Of a stretch of 64,000 nt of DNA, positions 9,114-17,628 are shown piece by piece. This DNA is from Stappia sp. TSB10P1A. Its GTDB lineage: Bacteria > Pseudomonadota > Alphaproteobacteria > Rhizobiales > Stappiaceae. The notes under the pieces were generated by a model. That model searched no databases. It saw only the letters and a program-made list of their open reading frames with translations, and was not told the origin of the DNA. Numbering within the stretch: position 1 is the stretch's first letter; each line of letters opens with the position of its first letter. The position numbers and the translations under genes were made by a program. The DNA lies in the NCBI RefSeq assembly GCF_900185725.1, contig NZ_FYAU01000018.1, positions 124,001-188,000 on the forward strand, read 5' to 3'.

Positions 9114-9728
9114 TCACGCGGCGATGCGGGTCTCGGCAAAGGCCGGCACGGCCGCCTCGAAGGCGTCGAGCCAGGCGACCAGCTTCGGGTGATCGGCCCG
9201 CCAGGCGCCGCCGAAGCGCAGGTCGAGATAGCCGAGCGCGCAGGCGACGCCGATCTGACCGACATCGGGCGTGGCACCGGCCGCAAGCGCCGCCGGCGGG
9301 TTCGCCTCAAGAACGGCGAGTGCGCGGGTCACCTTCTCGCCCTGATAGGCGAGCCAGTCGGCATGGCGGCGTTCCTCGGGGCGGAAACGCGCCTCGTAGA
9401 CCTGCAGCAGGGCGGCATCCATCAGCCCGTCGGCAAGAGCTGCAAGACACAGCACGTCGAAGCGGGCCTCGCCGGTCGGGATGATGCGGCCGCCACCGGC
9501 CAGGTGGTCGAGATAGTCCAGGATCACCCGGCTGTCGAACAGCACCTTGCCATCCTCCCGCACCAAGGCGGGGATCTTGCCGAGCGGGTTCTGGCCGCGA
9601 ATCGAATCCTGCGGATCGAGCGTGTCGGTCATCTCGACCGTGATGCGGTCCTTGAGGCCGAGGACGGCGGCCGCGATCTTGACCTTGCGGCCGAAGGGCG
9701 AGGGCGGGGAGGAGCGGAGCACGAGCAC
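9114..9728 (-). CDS. Glutathione S-transferase family protein
   Basis: 204 residues with a GTG start. The N-terminal thioredoxin-like domain contains SPPSPFGRKVKIAA and, after the cis-Pro (GKIPALV), the glutathione-binding LFDSRVILDYLD (Glu/Asp-Ser-x-x-I pattern). The all-helical C-terminal domain includes GQIGVACALGYLDLRF. The overall pattern suggests a YibF/beta-like GST of proteobacteria, which may conjugate glutathione or reduce small molecules; the substrate is unknown. It stands alone and is convergent with the PhnD-like gene. Confidence 0.9.
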   Translation of the reverse strand: MLVLRSSPPSPFGRKVKIAAAVLGLKDRITVEMTDTLDPQDSIRGQNPLGKIPALVREDGKVLFDSRVILDYLDHLAGGGRIIPTGEARFDVLCLAALADGLMDAALLQVYEARFRPEERRHADWLAYQGEKVTRALAVLEANPPAALAAGATPDVGQIGVACALGYLDLRFGGAWRADHPKLVAWLDAFEAAVPAFAETRIAA

Positions 9729-10036
9729 GGGAAACCTCCGGTGTTGCTGTGGCGCGGATCGGATGGTGTGGGACTGAAGCCGCAGGGCGCGCCTTGCGGG
9801 GGACGGGGAAGGAGTGCCAGCTTTTTTCAGGATGGCATCTCTCTGGTTAACGCGGTTTTGCGTTGTTTGTCCACGGCTTGAAAAACAACAAGGGTTTCAG
9901 CACGTTGTTGAGGCGAATTGTCGGGAGCACGGTAAGGTCTCGTTAAAGGGCGGTTTCTAGCGTGGGGATCACCCGGGGATCAAGGGGGGCCGCAAGCGGC
10001 CTCTCCGCCTTCTCCCTCACGCGCAAGGGGCCCGAC
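9729..10036. other. Gene-free stretch
   Basis: About 300 bases hold the GST promoter (leftward) and that of the small gene at 10037. Short inverted words such as AACAACAAG and CTTGTTGTT-like segments appear near 9840-9910. No gene, terminator or repeat family was recognised. Confidence 0.4.
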
Positions 10037-10291
10037 ATGCGGCTGTCGCTTCACTCTCCGCTCGGAGCGTTTTGCAAGGCGCTGTTTCTGTCGGCCGCGG
10101 TCTACGCGGTGTCCGGCCCCTCGCTTGCGCCCTACCGTCCGGACATCCTCGACGTGCCGCTGAGCCGCTATCATCAGGCGGTGAACGAGGTGATCTCGGA
10201 CAAGACGCCGGCCCTGGCGATGGTCGCGGACCCCTTGCGCGCCTCGCCGCAGCAGGTCAGGCAGAAGCTGGACGAGATGCTGCGCCGGTAG
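10037..10291 (+). CDS. Small hypothetical protein with N-terminal membrane segment
   Basis: 84 residues from the ATG at 10037; an earlier in-frame ATG at 9962 gives 109 residues but adds only charged, unstructured sequence. The N-terminus has a hydrophobic stretch (FCKALFLSAAVYAVSG) that could be a signal anchor. The rest (YHQAVNEVISDKTPALAMV and RASPQQVRQKLDEMLRR) looks helical. The family is not recognised. It is convergent with the DUF1176 gene, with about 20 bases between stops. A real gene is likely but not certain. Confidence 0.5.
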   Translation: MRLSLHSPLGAFCKALFLSAAVYAVSGPSLAPYRPDILDVPLSRYHQAVNEVISDKTPALAMVADPLRASPQQVRQKLDEMLRR

Positions 10292-10310
10292 TCCGATTGA
10301 TTGGTCGGCC

Positions 10311-11378
10311 TCAGCGGGGATGATGACGCTGCCAGCGCCCCGGATTTCCAGCGTCGCGGCAGTCTCCGGGTCCCTCGAAACTTTCCAGGCGGAAGGCATG
10401 GTCCTGCCACGACCAGGCGGCGCGATAGCCGCAGGTCCGGTCCGACGGGCCGGCATAGTCGGCCCGCAAGGTTCTCGACACATCGTCGAAGCCGACATTG
10501 GCCAGCAGGTCCGTGCCGATCCAGCCGAAGCGCGGGTCGTGCAGGGCGAAGAACAGGGTTTCGAGGCCGCCGATCTCGCCGGTGTCGCGCAGGTAGAGGC
10601 GATAGGTCACCGTTCGGCCGGACACCGTGCAGGGAAGGGCGTAGAGCACTGCCGTCTGCCCGAGTGCGGCGATGGGGATGTCGACGTCGCGGAAGGCGCT
10701 GCTGTCGGTACTCTCGCAGTCGCTGGTGCGGGCGTGGCGTTCCAGCACCGCATAGGGAATGCCGAGAGCGGCAACCGCTTCGCTGCGCGAGGGAGCGGCG
10801 ACTTCCGCGAGCGCCGGCGCGGCGACCGGCGGCGATGCGGCAAGCTCCGCCTTGCCGGCCAGCGCCTCCAGTCCTGCCGTCAGCCCGTCCAGCGAGAACA
10901 CCGCGTCATGCGCCTCGGCCACCGCGTCGAGATAGGAGATGCGTAGGCGCGTACCCTTGCGCATGGCCGCCAGGAGCTTGCGCCCGGCCGCGCCGTCGGT
11001 GACGAAGAGGCGGCGGACGTCGCCATGCAGCGCGAACTCGCCGGGGCGCAGCACATGCAGCAACTGGCTATCGACCTCCCATTGCATGGCGCGGCCGTCA
11101 TCCGGGCGCGGCCCGCGGGAGGCGAATTCCAGCGCCAGAGCCTGGCCGCTGGCGGCGAGCGCCAGGGTGAAGCGCGGTTCGCCGGTCACCTCCTCGCGGC
11201 CCTCGACGGACAGGCGGCAGGCCTCGCGCGTCGCGCAGTCGAGCCGCCAGTCGCCGAAGGCCTCGGCCAATGCGGCGGCGGGCGGCATCCCGGTGGCTAG
11301 GCCAAGGGCGAGGACGGCCGCGCGCGCGGCCCGGCCTGGGTGAGGGTGGCAACGGTCAGCGAGCGGGGGGAGGGACAT
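10311..11378 (-). CDS. DUF1176 domain-containing secreted protein
   Basis: 355 residues. A signal peptide-like N-terminus (hydrophobic AAVLALGLATGMPPAAALAEA) is followed by FGDWRLDCATREACRLSV, as in DUF1176 proteins of alpha- and gammaproteobacteria, which carry a duplicated envelope domain of unknown function. Cysteines in pairs (DCATREAC, DCESTDS, PCTVSG, TCGYRAA, DCRDAG) suggest disulfides in the periplasm. The first 23 bases overlap the end of the RNase T2 gene, so the two are probably translated from one message. Confidence 0.82.
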   Translation of the reverse strand: MSLPPLADRCHPHPGRAARAAVLALGLATGMPPAAALAEAFGDWRLDCATREACRLSVEGREEVTGEPRFTLALAASGQALALEFASRGPRPDDGRAMQWEVDSQLLHVLRPGEFALHGDVRRLFVTDGAAGRKLLAAMRKGTRLRISYLDAVAEAHDAVFSLDGLTAGLEALAGKAELAASPPVAAPALAEVAAPSRSEAVAALGIPYAVLERHARTSDCESTDSSAFRDVDIPIAALGQTAVLYALPCTVSGRTVTYRLYLRDTGEIGGLETLFFALHDPRFGWIGTDLLANVGFDDVSRTLRADYAGPSDRTCGYRAAWSWQDHAFRLESFEGPGDCRDAGNPGRWQRHHPR

Positions 11379-12057
11379 TGATTTGCCTCTGGGTGCAGCC
11401 GCGCCGGTCGACCCAGCGACAGGAGCGGAACTGGAGATCCCGCGTCAGGCAGACCCGCACCTCGCTCAGCCGCCCTCCTTCGCAGGTGACGGCGATGGCA
11501 TTGTCGCGCAGGCCCGGATTGGCGAGGCGGAAGGCGGTTTCCACCGCATCGGGCGACATCTGCCCGCCGGCCGCCGTGGTGGCGAAGGCGGCGGGGATCT
11601 TCACCCTGGCGAAGGCCCGGCGGGACAGATCGAAATAGGCCTCCGCCTCCAACCCGCTGCAACTGCCGTGCTTGCGCCACTGGTGACGGACCAGCCCCCG
11701 GCTCGGCATGATGTCGAGCATGCGCTCGATGGTCTCGCGCGACAGGTCGCTGCCCTGCGGCAGCCGGCAGAACTCCGGGTAGCCGCGCTCATATTGCGGC
11801 CACAGCCCATGCAGCACGAAGCGGAAGGGCCGCGCCGCCCGGCATTGCATCGGATCGGCGGAGCGACCGGCGCGGGCGCAGTAGGAGGGCGACCAGGACA
11901 GGGCGAGGACATAGTAGTCGAAGCGGCCGGCGTCTCGCGCCTCGACCTGCGCCGCGCCCGTCAGCAGGCAGGCGAGCGCCAGCAGCAGCACCGCGAAAGC
12001 CGTGCCCCGGAGGTGGACACGCACCTGCCGGAGCGGCGCAGGGCCGGGCTGTCGCAT
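11356..12057 (-). CDS. Ribonuclease T2 family protein, secreted
   Basis: 233 residues. A signal peptide covers about residues 17-40 (FAVLLLALACLLTGAAQVEA). Both catalytic signatures of the T2/RNase I family are present: CAS I as FVLHGLWPQ and CAS II as HQWRKHGSCS, each with its catalytic His. Cysteines fit the conserved disulfides. Family members cleave RNA to 2',3'-cyclic phosphates in the periplasm, as E. coli RNase I does, and scavenge nucleotides. It overlaps the downstream DUF1176 gene by 23 bases and follows a secreted hypothetical protein, forming a run of three envelope proteins. Confidence 0.95.
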   Translation of the reverse strand: MRQPGPAPLRQVRVHLRGTAFAVLLLALACLLTGAAQVEARDAGRFDYYVLALSWSPSYCARAGRSADPMQCRAARPFRFVLHGLWPQYERGYPEFCRLPQGSDLSRETIERMLDIMPSRGLVRHQWRKHGSCSGLEAEAYFDLSRRAFARVKIPAAFATTAAGGQMSPDAVETAFRLANPGLRDNAIAVTCEGGRLSEVRVCLTRDLQFRSCRWVDRRGCTQRQINVPPPAR

Positions 12058-12086
12058 CGCGCCTATCCCGCCGTGTCGGGGCCTGC

Positions 12087-12533
12087 TCAGTTGGGACGAA
12101 CCGTCCGGCAGCGGGCGTCATAGACCCGCCAGGGATCGAGACCGGCGACGCAGGCCTGCAGGTTCCACGAGACGCCGACGAAGCCGCTATGCTCCATGAT
12201 CGCGTAGTAGACGCGCCGCTCGTGGCCATCGCTCATCCGCGCCCGGGCCTCGCAATAGCGGCGGGCATAGGGGCTCGGCTGGTTGACCCTGTAGCCGGTC
12301 TCGACGATCCGGTGCATGTCGCGGATCTTGAGGCCGCGGCCATAGTCCGGATCGGCGCGGGCAATGTGGCCCATGACGGCGCCCTGCACCGACATCGCCT
12401 CGCATTCGGGCACGCGCGGGTCGCTGTTCCAGGAAAAGTAAGGCCGCTCGCCGGCGGTTGCCGGCAGGGCCAGCAGGGCGGCCAGCGCGGCGCCAGACAG
12501 GCTGCGCAGAAGCGGGCGGATGATGGCGGTCAT
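12087..12533 (-). CDS. Secreted hypothetical protein
   Basis: 148 residues from the ATG at 12533. A Sec signal peptide is evident (RSLSGAALAALLALPATAGE, about residues 9-28). The mature part contains ECEAMSVQGAVMGHIARADPDYGRGLKI, RYCEARARMSDG, HSGFVGVSWNLQACVAG and a final RCRTVRPN, with four cysteines likely paired in the periplasm. The family is not recognised. It lies 29 bases upstream of the RNase T2 gene on the same strand and may share its transcript. Confidence 0.75.
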   Translation of the reverse strand: MTAIIRPLLRSLSGAALAALLALPATAGERPYFSWNSDPRVPECEAMSVQGAVMGHIARADPDYGRGLKIRDMHRIVETGYRVNQPSPYARRYCEARARMSDGHERRVYYAIMEHSGFVGVSWNLQACVAGLDPWRVYDARCRTVRPN

Positions 12534-12632
12534 GCGGCGGTCTCCTCGGGGCACGTCTGAGCTTGTGGACGATGCGTCAGCGGGCAGCCCCGGTCAAGCG
12601 CCCGTCGCACTCGCGCCCGCCGCCATGTCCGG

Positions 12633-13496
12633 CTATTCGCCGGTCAGGTCGAAGACCTTCCACTCGGCACCGCGCCCCTGTTGCAGGGTTTCGGTCAGCC
12701 AGGGCAGCAGGATTTCCAACTCGCCCTTCAGCACCCATGGCGCGTTGATCATGATCAGCCCGCTGCCGGCCATCGGCTTGTCCGGCGCGGGACGTCCGGC
12801 GAGATGCTCGGCGACCGAGATCCGGGTGATGCCGGAGACCGACATCGCGTCGTAGAAGCGCTTGATCAGCTTGCGGTCCTTGATCGGATACCAGGCCATG
12901 TAGACGCCGGTACCGAAGCGCCGCCAGGCCTTGTAGAGGCCCGAGGCGAGGCGCTCGAACTCGTCAGGCTCCTCGAAGGCGGGATCGACGACGATCAGCC
13001 CGCGCTTCTCCTTCGGCGGCACGAAGCTCTTGATCGCATGCCAGCCGTCGAGCTCGATCACCTTGGTGTGGTGATCGCCGTCGAAGAGCTCGGCAAGCTT
13101 GGCGGCATCGAGCGGATGCAGTTCCGTCGCCGTCAGCCGGTCCTGGTCGCGCATCAGCTTGCGGGCGAGCAGCGGCGAGCCGGGATAGAGCGTCAGCCTG
13201 CCGCTTCCCCCCTCCGTCCAGCCGTTGACCTCACGCACCACATCGAGCCAGGGCGCGAGCAGGTCCGCGACCTTCGGCGGCTGCGGGGTTTCCAGGACCC
13301 GGGCGATGCCCTGTTTCCATTCGCCGGTGCGCTGGGCATCGCCCTTGGTCAGGTCGTAGAGCCCGAGGCCGGCATGGGTGTCGATGACCCGGAACGGTGC
13401 ATCCTTGGTTTTCAGATAGGTGAGGATGCGGGCGAGCGTCGCGTGCTTGAGCACATCGCCGATATTGCCCGCATGGAAGGCGTGCCGATAGTTCAC
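12633..13496 (-). CDS. rlmJ: 23S rRNA (adenine(2030)-N(6))-methyltransferase RlmJ
   Basis: 287 residues with a GTG start overlapping the preceding GNAT gene's stop (GTGA). The N-terminus MNYRHAFHAGNIGDVLKHA is the hallmark of RlmJ, which methylates A2030 of 23S rRNA using S-adenosylmethionine. The cofactor site DTHAGLGLYDL is present. The catalytic motif, usually DPPY or DPPF, reads DPAFE here (VVDPAFEEPDEF), with the second Pro replaced by Ala. The length matches the family. Function is likely retained but the change deserves attention. Confidence 0.93.
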   Translation of the reverse strand: MNYRHAFHAGNIGDVLKHATLARILTYLKTKDAPFRVIDTHAGLGLYDLTKGDAQRTGEWKQGIARVLETPQPPKVADLLAPWLDVVREVNGWTEGGSGRLTLYPGSPLLARKLMRDQDRLTATELHPLDAAKLAELFDGDHHTKVIELDGWHAIKSFVPPKEKRGLIVVDPAFEEPDEFERLASGLYKAWRRFGTGVYMAWYPIKDRKLIKRFYDAMSVSGITRISVAEHLAGRPAPDKPMAGSGLIMINAPWVLKGELEILLPWLTETLQQGRGAEWKVFDLTGE

Positions 13497-14014
13497 GCTG
13501 AAGCTCCTTCCTGTTCCGCGAGCGTCACCGCCCGGGCCAGATAGACGACCGCCTTGTCGCCATGATCACTCGCGCCGATCTCGGCGAAGCCGAGCCGCTG
13601 GTGGAAGCGCAGCGAGCCGGGATTGGCCGGCCGCGTGTTGACCTCGCAGGCGAGCGGCAGTCCGGCCCGCTCGGGATCGGCCGCCAGTCGCTGGAGCAAT
13701 GCGCGATAGAGCCGCTCGCCGGTGCCCGAGCCGCGCGCGGCAGGTGCCAGCGCGATCCGGTCGACATAGGAGAACCGTCCGAGGTTCTGCTTCAGCCAGG
13801 CGAAGTTGCGGCTGTCATAGTCGGCGGTCTCGTCGAGGCAGACCATCAGGCCGACGAGGCCGTCGGGCCCAGTGGCCACCAGTGTGTGGCGGCTCTGTGC
13901 CGCCAGGGCGCGCAACTCGTCCGGGGTCAGGCTGTTGACGGCCGGCAGGCTCGCCTCGTTGGCGGCGAGCGCGGCGTCGGTGTCCGCAGGTGTGAAGGGG
14001 CGAATGTCGATCAT
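13493..14014 (-). CDS. GNAT family N-acetyltransferase
   Basis: 173 residues from the ATG at 14014; the in-frame sequence upstream does not look like protein. It starts IDIRPFTPADTDAALAANE and carries the acetyl-CoA motif as VDRIALAPAARGSGTGERLYRAL (a degenerate Q/RxxGxG/A), with EVNTRPANPGSLRFHQRLGF near the C-terminus. It resembles a family of proteobacterial acetyltransferases of unknown substrate. Its stop overlaps the rlmJ start, so the two genes are translationally coupled. Confidence 0.87.
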   Translation of the reverse strand: MIDIRPFTPADTDAALAANEASLPAVNSLTPDELRALAAQSRHTLVATGPDGLVGLMVCLDETADYDSRNFAWLKQNLGRFSYVDRIALAPAARGSGTGERLYRALLQRLAADPERAGLPLACEVNTRPANPGSLRFHQRLGFAEIGASDHGDKAVVYLARAVTLAEQEGASA

Positions 14015-14160
14015 GTCCGGTCTATGGCTGCTTGCCGCGCGGCTTGCAAGTCTTCCCGTTGCGCGAACCTCGGCCGCGAAGTCGGCCGAAGGCACGGCCG
14101 GTTCCGGTGCCCCTCGGGAGGCAGCCGGCGGAGCGACGAGGCTTCGGGGGCGGGCGAAAC

Positions 14161-14187
14161 GAAAGACGGCGGCCATCGCTGGCCGCC
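14161..14187 (-). terminator. Probable terminator of the cold-shock gene
   Basis: On the minus strand an 8-bp stem GGCGGCCA / TGGCCGCC with a four-base loop is followed by GTCTTTCGTTTC. It lies about 80 bases after the cold-shock stop codon. The T-rich tail is broken, so it may be weak. Confidence 0.5.
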
Positions 14188-14265
14188 GCCATGTCGGTTC
14201 GCAAGGGTGCCGCAGGCCCGAGCGCGCGGCAGTTCCTTGCGAAGGTTGGCACGTCGGAAGGTCGC

Positions 14266-14823
14266 TCAGACCTCCTCGCCGCCGCCTTCCTCGATCTTCA
14301 GTTCGACAGCCTTGGGCCCCTTGCCGTGCCGGTCCGGCTCGGTCTCGAAGGAGACGCGCTGGCCGCTGTCCAGGCTGGTGAGGCCGGAGCGCTCGACCGC
14401 CGAGATGTGCACGAAGACGTCCGCATCGCCATTGTCCGGCATGATGAAGCCGAAGCCCTTGTCGGACTTGAAGAACTTCACGACACCGGTCTGGCGCGGG
14501 CCACGCTCGGCCGGAGGGCCGCGCCGGGGACCGCGATCGCCGCCTTCGCGGGGGCCGCCGAAGCCGCCGCCGCGCGGGCCGCGATCACCGCCGCCGCCAA
14601 ACCGGTCAGCCGGCGCATAAGGCTCTTCCGGCGCAAGGCCCGGCTCCGGGGCAGTCCAACCGGCTTCTCCGAAACTGTCACGCCGTCCGCCGCGTTCGGG
14701 CTTGTTGCGTTTGCCATGGTCGAAACCAGCGTCGAACTCGTCCCCGTCCCCACCATAGTCCTTCGAACCGCCGCGCCGCTTTCCCTGCCGACGATTGTCC
14801 GAACGCCAGTCTTCCATGTTCAC
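14266..14823 (-). CDS. Cold-shock domain protein with long basic/glycine-rich N-terminus
   Basis: 185 residues. The C-terminal cold-shock domain (about residues 112-180) shows RNP1 as KGFGFI and RNP2 as VFVHIS, the single-stranded nucleic acid binding surface. The N-terminal 110 residues are disordered, rich in Gly, Arg and Asp with RG/RGG-like clusters (GDRGPRGGGFGG), which suggests extra RNA binding or condensate-like behaviour. Canonical Csp proteins are only about 70 residues. A long upstream region may hold a structured 5' leader as in other cold-shock genes. Confidence 0.93.
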   Translation of the reverse strand: MNMEDWRSDNRRQGKRRGGSKDYGGDGDEFDAGFDHGKRNKPERGGRRDSFGEAGWTAPEPGLAPEEPYAPADRFGGGGDRGPRGGGFGGPREGGDRGPRRGPPAERGPRQTGVVKFFKSDKGFGFIMPDNGDADVFVHISAVERSGLTSLDSGQRVSFETEPDRHGKGPKAVELKIEEGGGEEV

Positions 14824-15328
14824 ATCACCTTGTAACGGCCTGCCGCAGCAGCAGGCTCGCAGATCACCATCTTCCGGCGCAGGGCTGCCTTCTCAGTCCT
14901 TGCCACGCCAGGGTCCACATGCGGCTGCCCGCCACATCGCCGCGCCCGATTTCCCCAAGGGAAAACCGTCGCGAGCGTGCAGCGTGACCAATTTCGATGA
15001 CTTGTGTCTTGCCGAACTGCCCGAACTTATGCTTTCGGCACCCGCGCACCGCTCCAGCCTTGCCAACCGCGTGAATATCATACGGTCTCAGGCGCCTTTC
15101 GGGCAAGGAAAACCCTTGCAATCCGCGTGTGTGACGGTTTTTTCCGAAGGAGAGAGGCTGCAGCGCGGCATTTGCCCTGCCGGAAATGACAGGACAGGCG
15201 GCGCGGGCCGGGCATTTCCGTCGCCGGCGGTTGCCAGACCGGCAGCCGACGGGTTACCTGAGCGCGTGTCAGCGGCCCCGTCAGGGCGAGTGTGCCGCGC
15301 CAGCGTAACCCCCAACATGGGAGCCGTC
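14824..15328. other. Gene-free stretch between cold-shock and MBL genes
   Basis: About 500 bases divide two divergent genes. Possible open frames here have no protein-like character. The part next to 14824 is expected to be the cold-shock 5' leader. GGGAG at 15318-15322 is the ribosome binding site that fixes the MBL start. Confidence 0.45.
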
Positions 15329-15988
15329 ATGTCGGAACCGCAGGGCCAGGAGCCCCCCATCCAGATCATCGTCATCCCGGTTACGGCCTTCCAGCAGAAC
15401 TGTTCGGTGATCTTCGACCGGGAGACGAAGGCCGGGGCGGTGATCGACCCGGGCGGCGATGTCGAGCGGATCCTCGGGGCGCTGGCCGAGCACGGGGTCA
15501 AGGTGGAGAAGATCGTGCTCACCCACGGCCATATCGACCATGTCGGCGGCGCGGCGGACCTTGCCGAGCGGCTGGCGGTGCCGGTGCTGGGGCCGCACGA
15601 GGCGGACCGGCCGCTGCTGGAGCGGGTCGAGCAGCAGGCGCGCGAGTTCGGCGTCGGCGAGGCCCGCTCGGTCGAGCCGGACACCTTTCTGTCGGAAGGC
15701 GACGACCTGACCATGGCCGGCCGCAGCTTCCAGGTGCTGCATTGTCCGGGCCATGCGCCGGGCCATCTGGTCTATTTCGACCCGGAGCTGCGCTTTGCGA
15801 TTTCCGGCGACGTGCTGTTTGCCGGCTCCGTCGGGCGCACCGACCTGCCGGGCGGCAATCACGAGACGCTGATCGCCTCGATCCGGGACAAGCTGCTGCC
15901 GCTCGGCGACGACGTGACCTTCCTGCCCGGCCACGGTCCGGCGTCGACCATCGGCCACGAGCGGCGCACCAATCCGTATCTGAGGTGA
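15329..15988 (+). CDS. MBL-fold metallo-hydrolase (GloB/YcbL-like)
   Basis: 219 residues from the ATG at 15329; the GGGAG six bases upstream favours it over the ATG at 15317. The metallo-beta-lactamase metal site is complete: THGHIDH, a second His in HCPGHAPGH, the bridging Asp in FAISGDVLF, and PGHGPAS at the end. TAFQQNCSVIFD near the start and GSVGRTDLPGG are typical of the YcbL/glyoxalase II-like subgroup, cytosolic thioester hydrolases that cleave S-lactoylglutathione or related compounds. It is convergent with the DUF1402 gene. Confidence 0.92.
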   Translation: MSEPQGQEPPIQIIVIPVTAFQQNCSVIFDRETKAGAVIDPGGDVERILGALAEHGVKVEKIVLTHGHIDHVGGAADLAERLAVPVLGPHEADRPLLERVEQQAREFGVGEARSVEPDTFLSEGDDLTMAGRSFQVLHCPGHAPGHLVYFDPELRFAISGDVLFAGSVGRTDLPGGNHETLIASIRDKLLPLGDDVTFLPGHGPASTIGHERRTNPYLR

Positions 15989-16018
15989 GGCGGCTCCGCG
16001 CCCGGTGCTCGGCGGCGG

Positions 16019-17029
16019 CTACAGAAGCCTGCGCAGGACCTCGATCCTGTCGTTTACCAGCCAGCCATAGTAGTTCTCGACCGGCCAGGGCTGGGTGCCG
16101 GCGGCGCGCCGGCGCCGGTATTCCGCGGCGCGCGACCAGGGGTCGCCGAGATTGTAGAGCGTCGACGTGATGCCAGGGTTCTTCGAGATGTCGACATTGG
16201 CGACCGACTTGTAGGCGTCGATGGCATCGCGCAGGATCGCCGCCATATAGTGGAGCGAGCGGCCCGGATCCATCGCCGCGCGGTAGATTTCCTGCTCGTC
16301 GCGCGGCGACAGTTTGGCAAGGCCGCTGGTGCTCGCCACCTTGTCGCTCATCATCAGCACGGTCAGCGGCGAGAGCTGCCCGAGCCCGAAGCTCTGGCCG
16401 GCGAAGAGCGGCTGGAAGAACGCCTCGTTGAAGGTCTTGTCCGGATAGCGGATGCCGTCCACGCGGTTGCCGCGGAAGGTGGCGTTCCAGACCCGCTGGT
16501 AGCAGTTCCACAGCGTGTTGGTGTCCCTGCGCCCGGCATTGCAGCGCTCGAACTGCGGCCGTTCGACGAAATCCTGCACATGCTCGCCGCCGAGCGAGAA
16601 TTCCATGCGGATCCCGGCATAGCTGAGCGCCTTGACGTAGTAGGATTGGGCGCTGTCCAGGCTGTCGTAATTATAGGTGTGCTCGCCGACGATGGCGCCG
16701 AGCATGTGCACCGGATCGATGCCGTAGAGATCGGCGACGCGCTTGATGTCGCGGATCAGCCGGGTGTCGCGGCGCAGCACCCCGATGATCCGGTCGAACT
16801 TGGCCTCATAGCCCGATCCGCCGGCGGCGGTGCGCCGGGCGGAGGCGAAGGGGATGCGCGGCTGCGCGGCGGAGCGGTTGCCGGGCGGCACGGTGGTCGC
16901 GGCCTGCGCCTGACCCGTCATCGACGGCAGGCCGCGCGGCCCTTCGGGAGCCGGCACGAAGGCCAGCAGCATGGTGGCGAGCGCCGCGTTGACAGCCGCT
17001 TTCCGGCTTCGGGCAAGAAGTCTGCTCAT
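16019..17029 (-). CDS. DUF1402 family protein, exported
   Basis: 336 residues from the ATG at 17029. A signal peptide-like segment (KAAVNAALATMLLAFVPAPEG) begins near residue 10. The body (DRIIGVLRRDTRLIRDIKRVADLYGIDPVHMLGAIVGEHTYN, split over residues about 90-130, and FGLGQLSPLTVLMMSD) matches DUF1402, found mainly in Hyphomicrobiales. GAIVGEHTYN and GLGQLSP recall lysozyme-like transglycosylase folds (ES...GLxQ), so a peptidoglycan role is a reasonable inference. A gap of 167 bases separates it from the DUF6665 gene. Confidence 0.88.
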   Translation of the reverse strand: MSRLLARSRKAAVNAALATMLLAFVPAPEGPRGLPSMTGQAQAATTVPPGNRSAAQPRIPFASARRTAAGGSGYEAKFDRIIGVLRRDTRLIRDIKRVADLYGIDPVHMLGAIVGEHTYNYDSLDSAQSYYVKALSYAGIRMEFSLGGEHVQDFVERPQFERCNAGRRDTNTLWNCYQRVWNATFRGNRVDGIRYPDKTFNEAFFQPLFAGQSFGLGQLSPLTVLMMSDKVASTSGLAKLSPRDEQEIYRAAMDPGRSLHYMAAILRDAIDAYKSVANVDISKNPGITSTLYNLGDPWSRAAEYRRRRAAGTQPWPVENYYGWLVNDRIEVLRRLL

Positions 17030-17196
17030 GGTCGGCACGGCGGTCCGGCGCTGGGGATTTTGGAAGCCCTGTCCATATACCGGGGGCTTGCTTCGTGGGA
17101 AGGCTTGTCTCGCATTTGTCGTCCGGCCGGAGAGAACATTTCGCAAGGTGTTGCCTTCGTCCCACGAAGGGGTGGCTGTGGAGGGCGGAAACGGGG

Positions 17197-17628
17197 TCAT
17201 GCAGGGTGCGATGTCCGGTCTGGAGCGGCGGGGTCGGGTTCGGCGAGCGGCGGCGGATCGGGCGGATCCATCGCCGTTGCCGCCGGCCCCATCAGCAGGT
17301 GCACAGAGCCGGGCACGCCGAATTCGCGCAAGTACCCCTCGTGGCGATGCAGGCCGCACGTCTCGCGCTGGATCAGCACGTTCCACAGTGCCTCGCCGGC
17401 CTCGGCATGGCGGCGGCGCCAGTGCCGGCGCGCCTCGTCGCGCGTCTCGCGCCCGGCTTCGTGGAACCGGCGGGCGGCGCTCTCCAGCCGCTCCAGCGCG
17501 CTCGCCAGCGCCCGGTTGAGCCGCACCAGCGAGGCGACACGCTCGGCCGCCGCTTCCTCGCGGAAGGGATCCTGGAGCAGGTCGTCCGCGCGGCGCGGCC
17601 GCAGGCTCTGTGGCGGTCGCAGGGTCAT
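17197..17628 (-). CDS. DUF6665-like protein
   Basis: 143 residues. The start at 17628 overlaps the anmK stop (ATGA), so it is coupled to anmK. The core ([20 protein letters not shown], then [16 protein letters not shown] and [16 protein letters not shown]) resembles small Rhizobiales proteins now grouped as DUF6665, a helical protein of unknown function. The C-terminal tail is Pro-rich and disordered. The family assignment is from memory of the pattern and is only moderately sure. Confidence 0.68.
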   Translation of the reverse strand: MTLRPPQSLRPRRADDLLQDPFREEAAAERVASLVRLNRALASALERLESAARRFHEAGRETRDEARRHWRRRHAEAGEALWNVLIQRETCGLHRHEGYLREFGVPGSVHLLMGPAATAMDPPDPPPLAEPDPAAPDRTSHPA

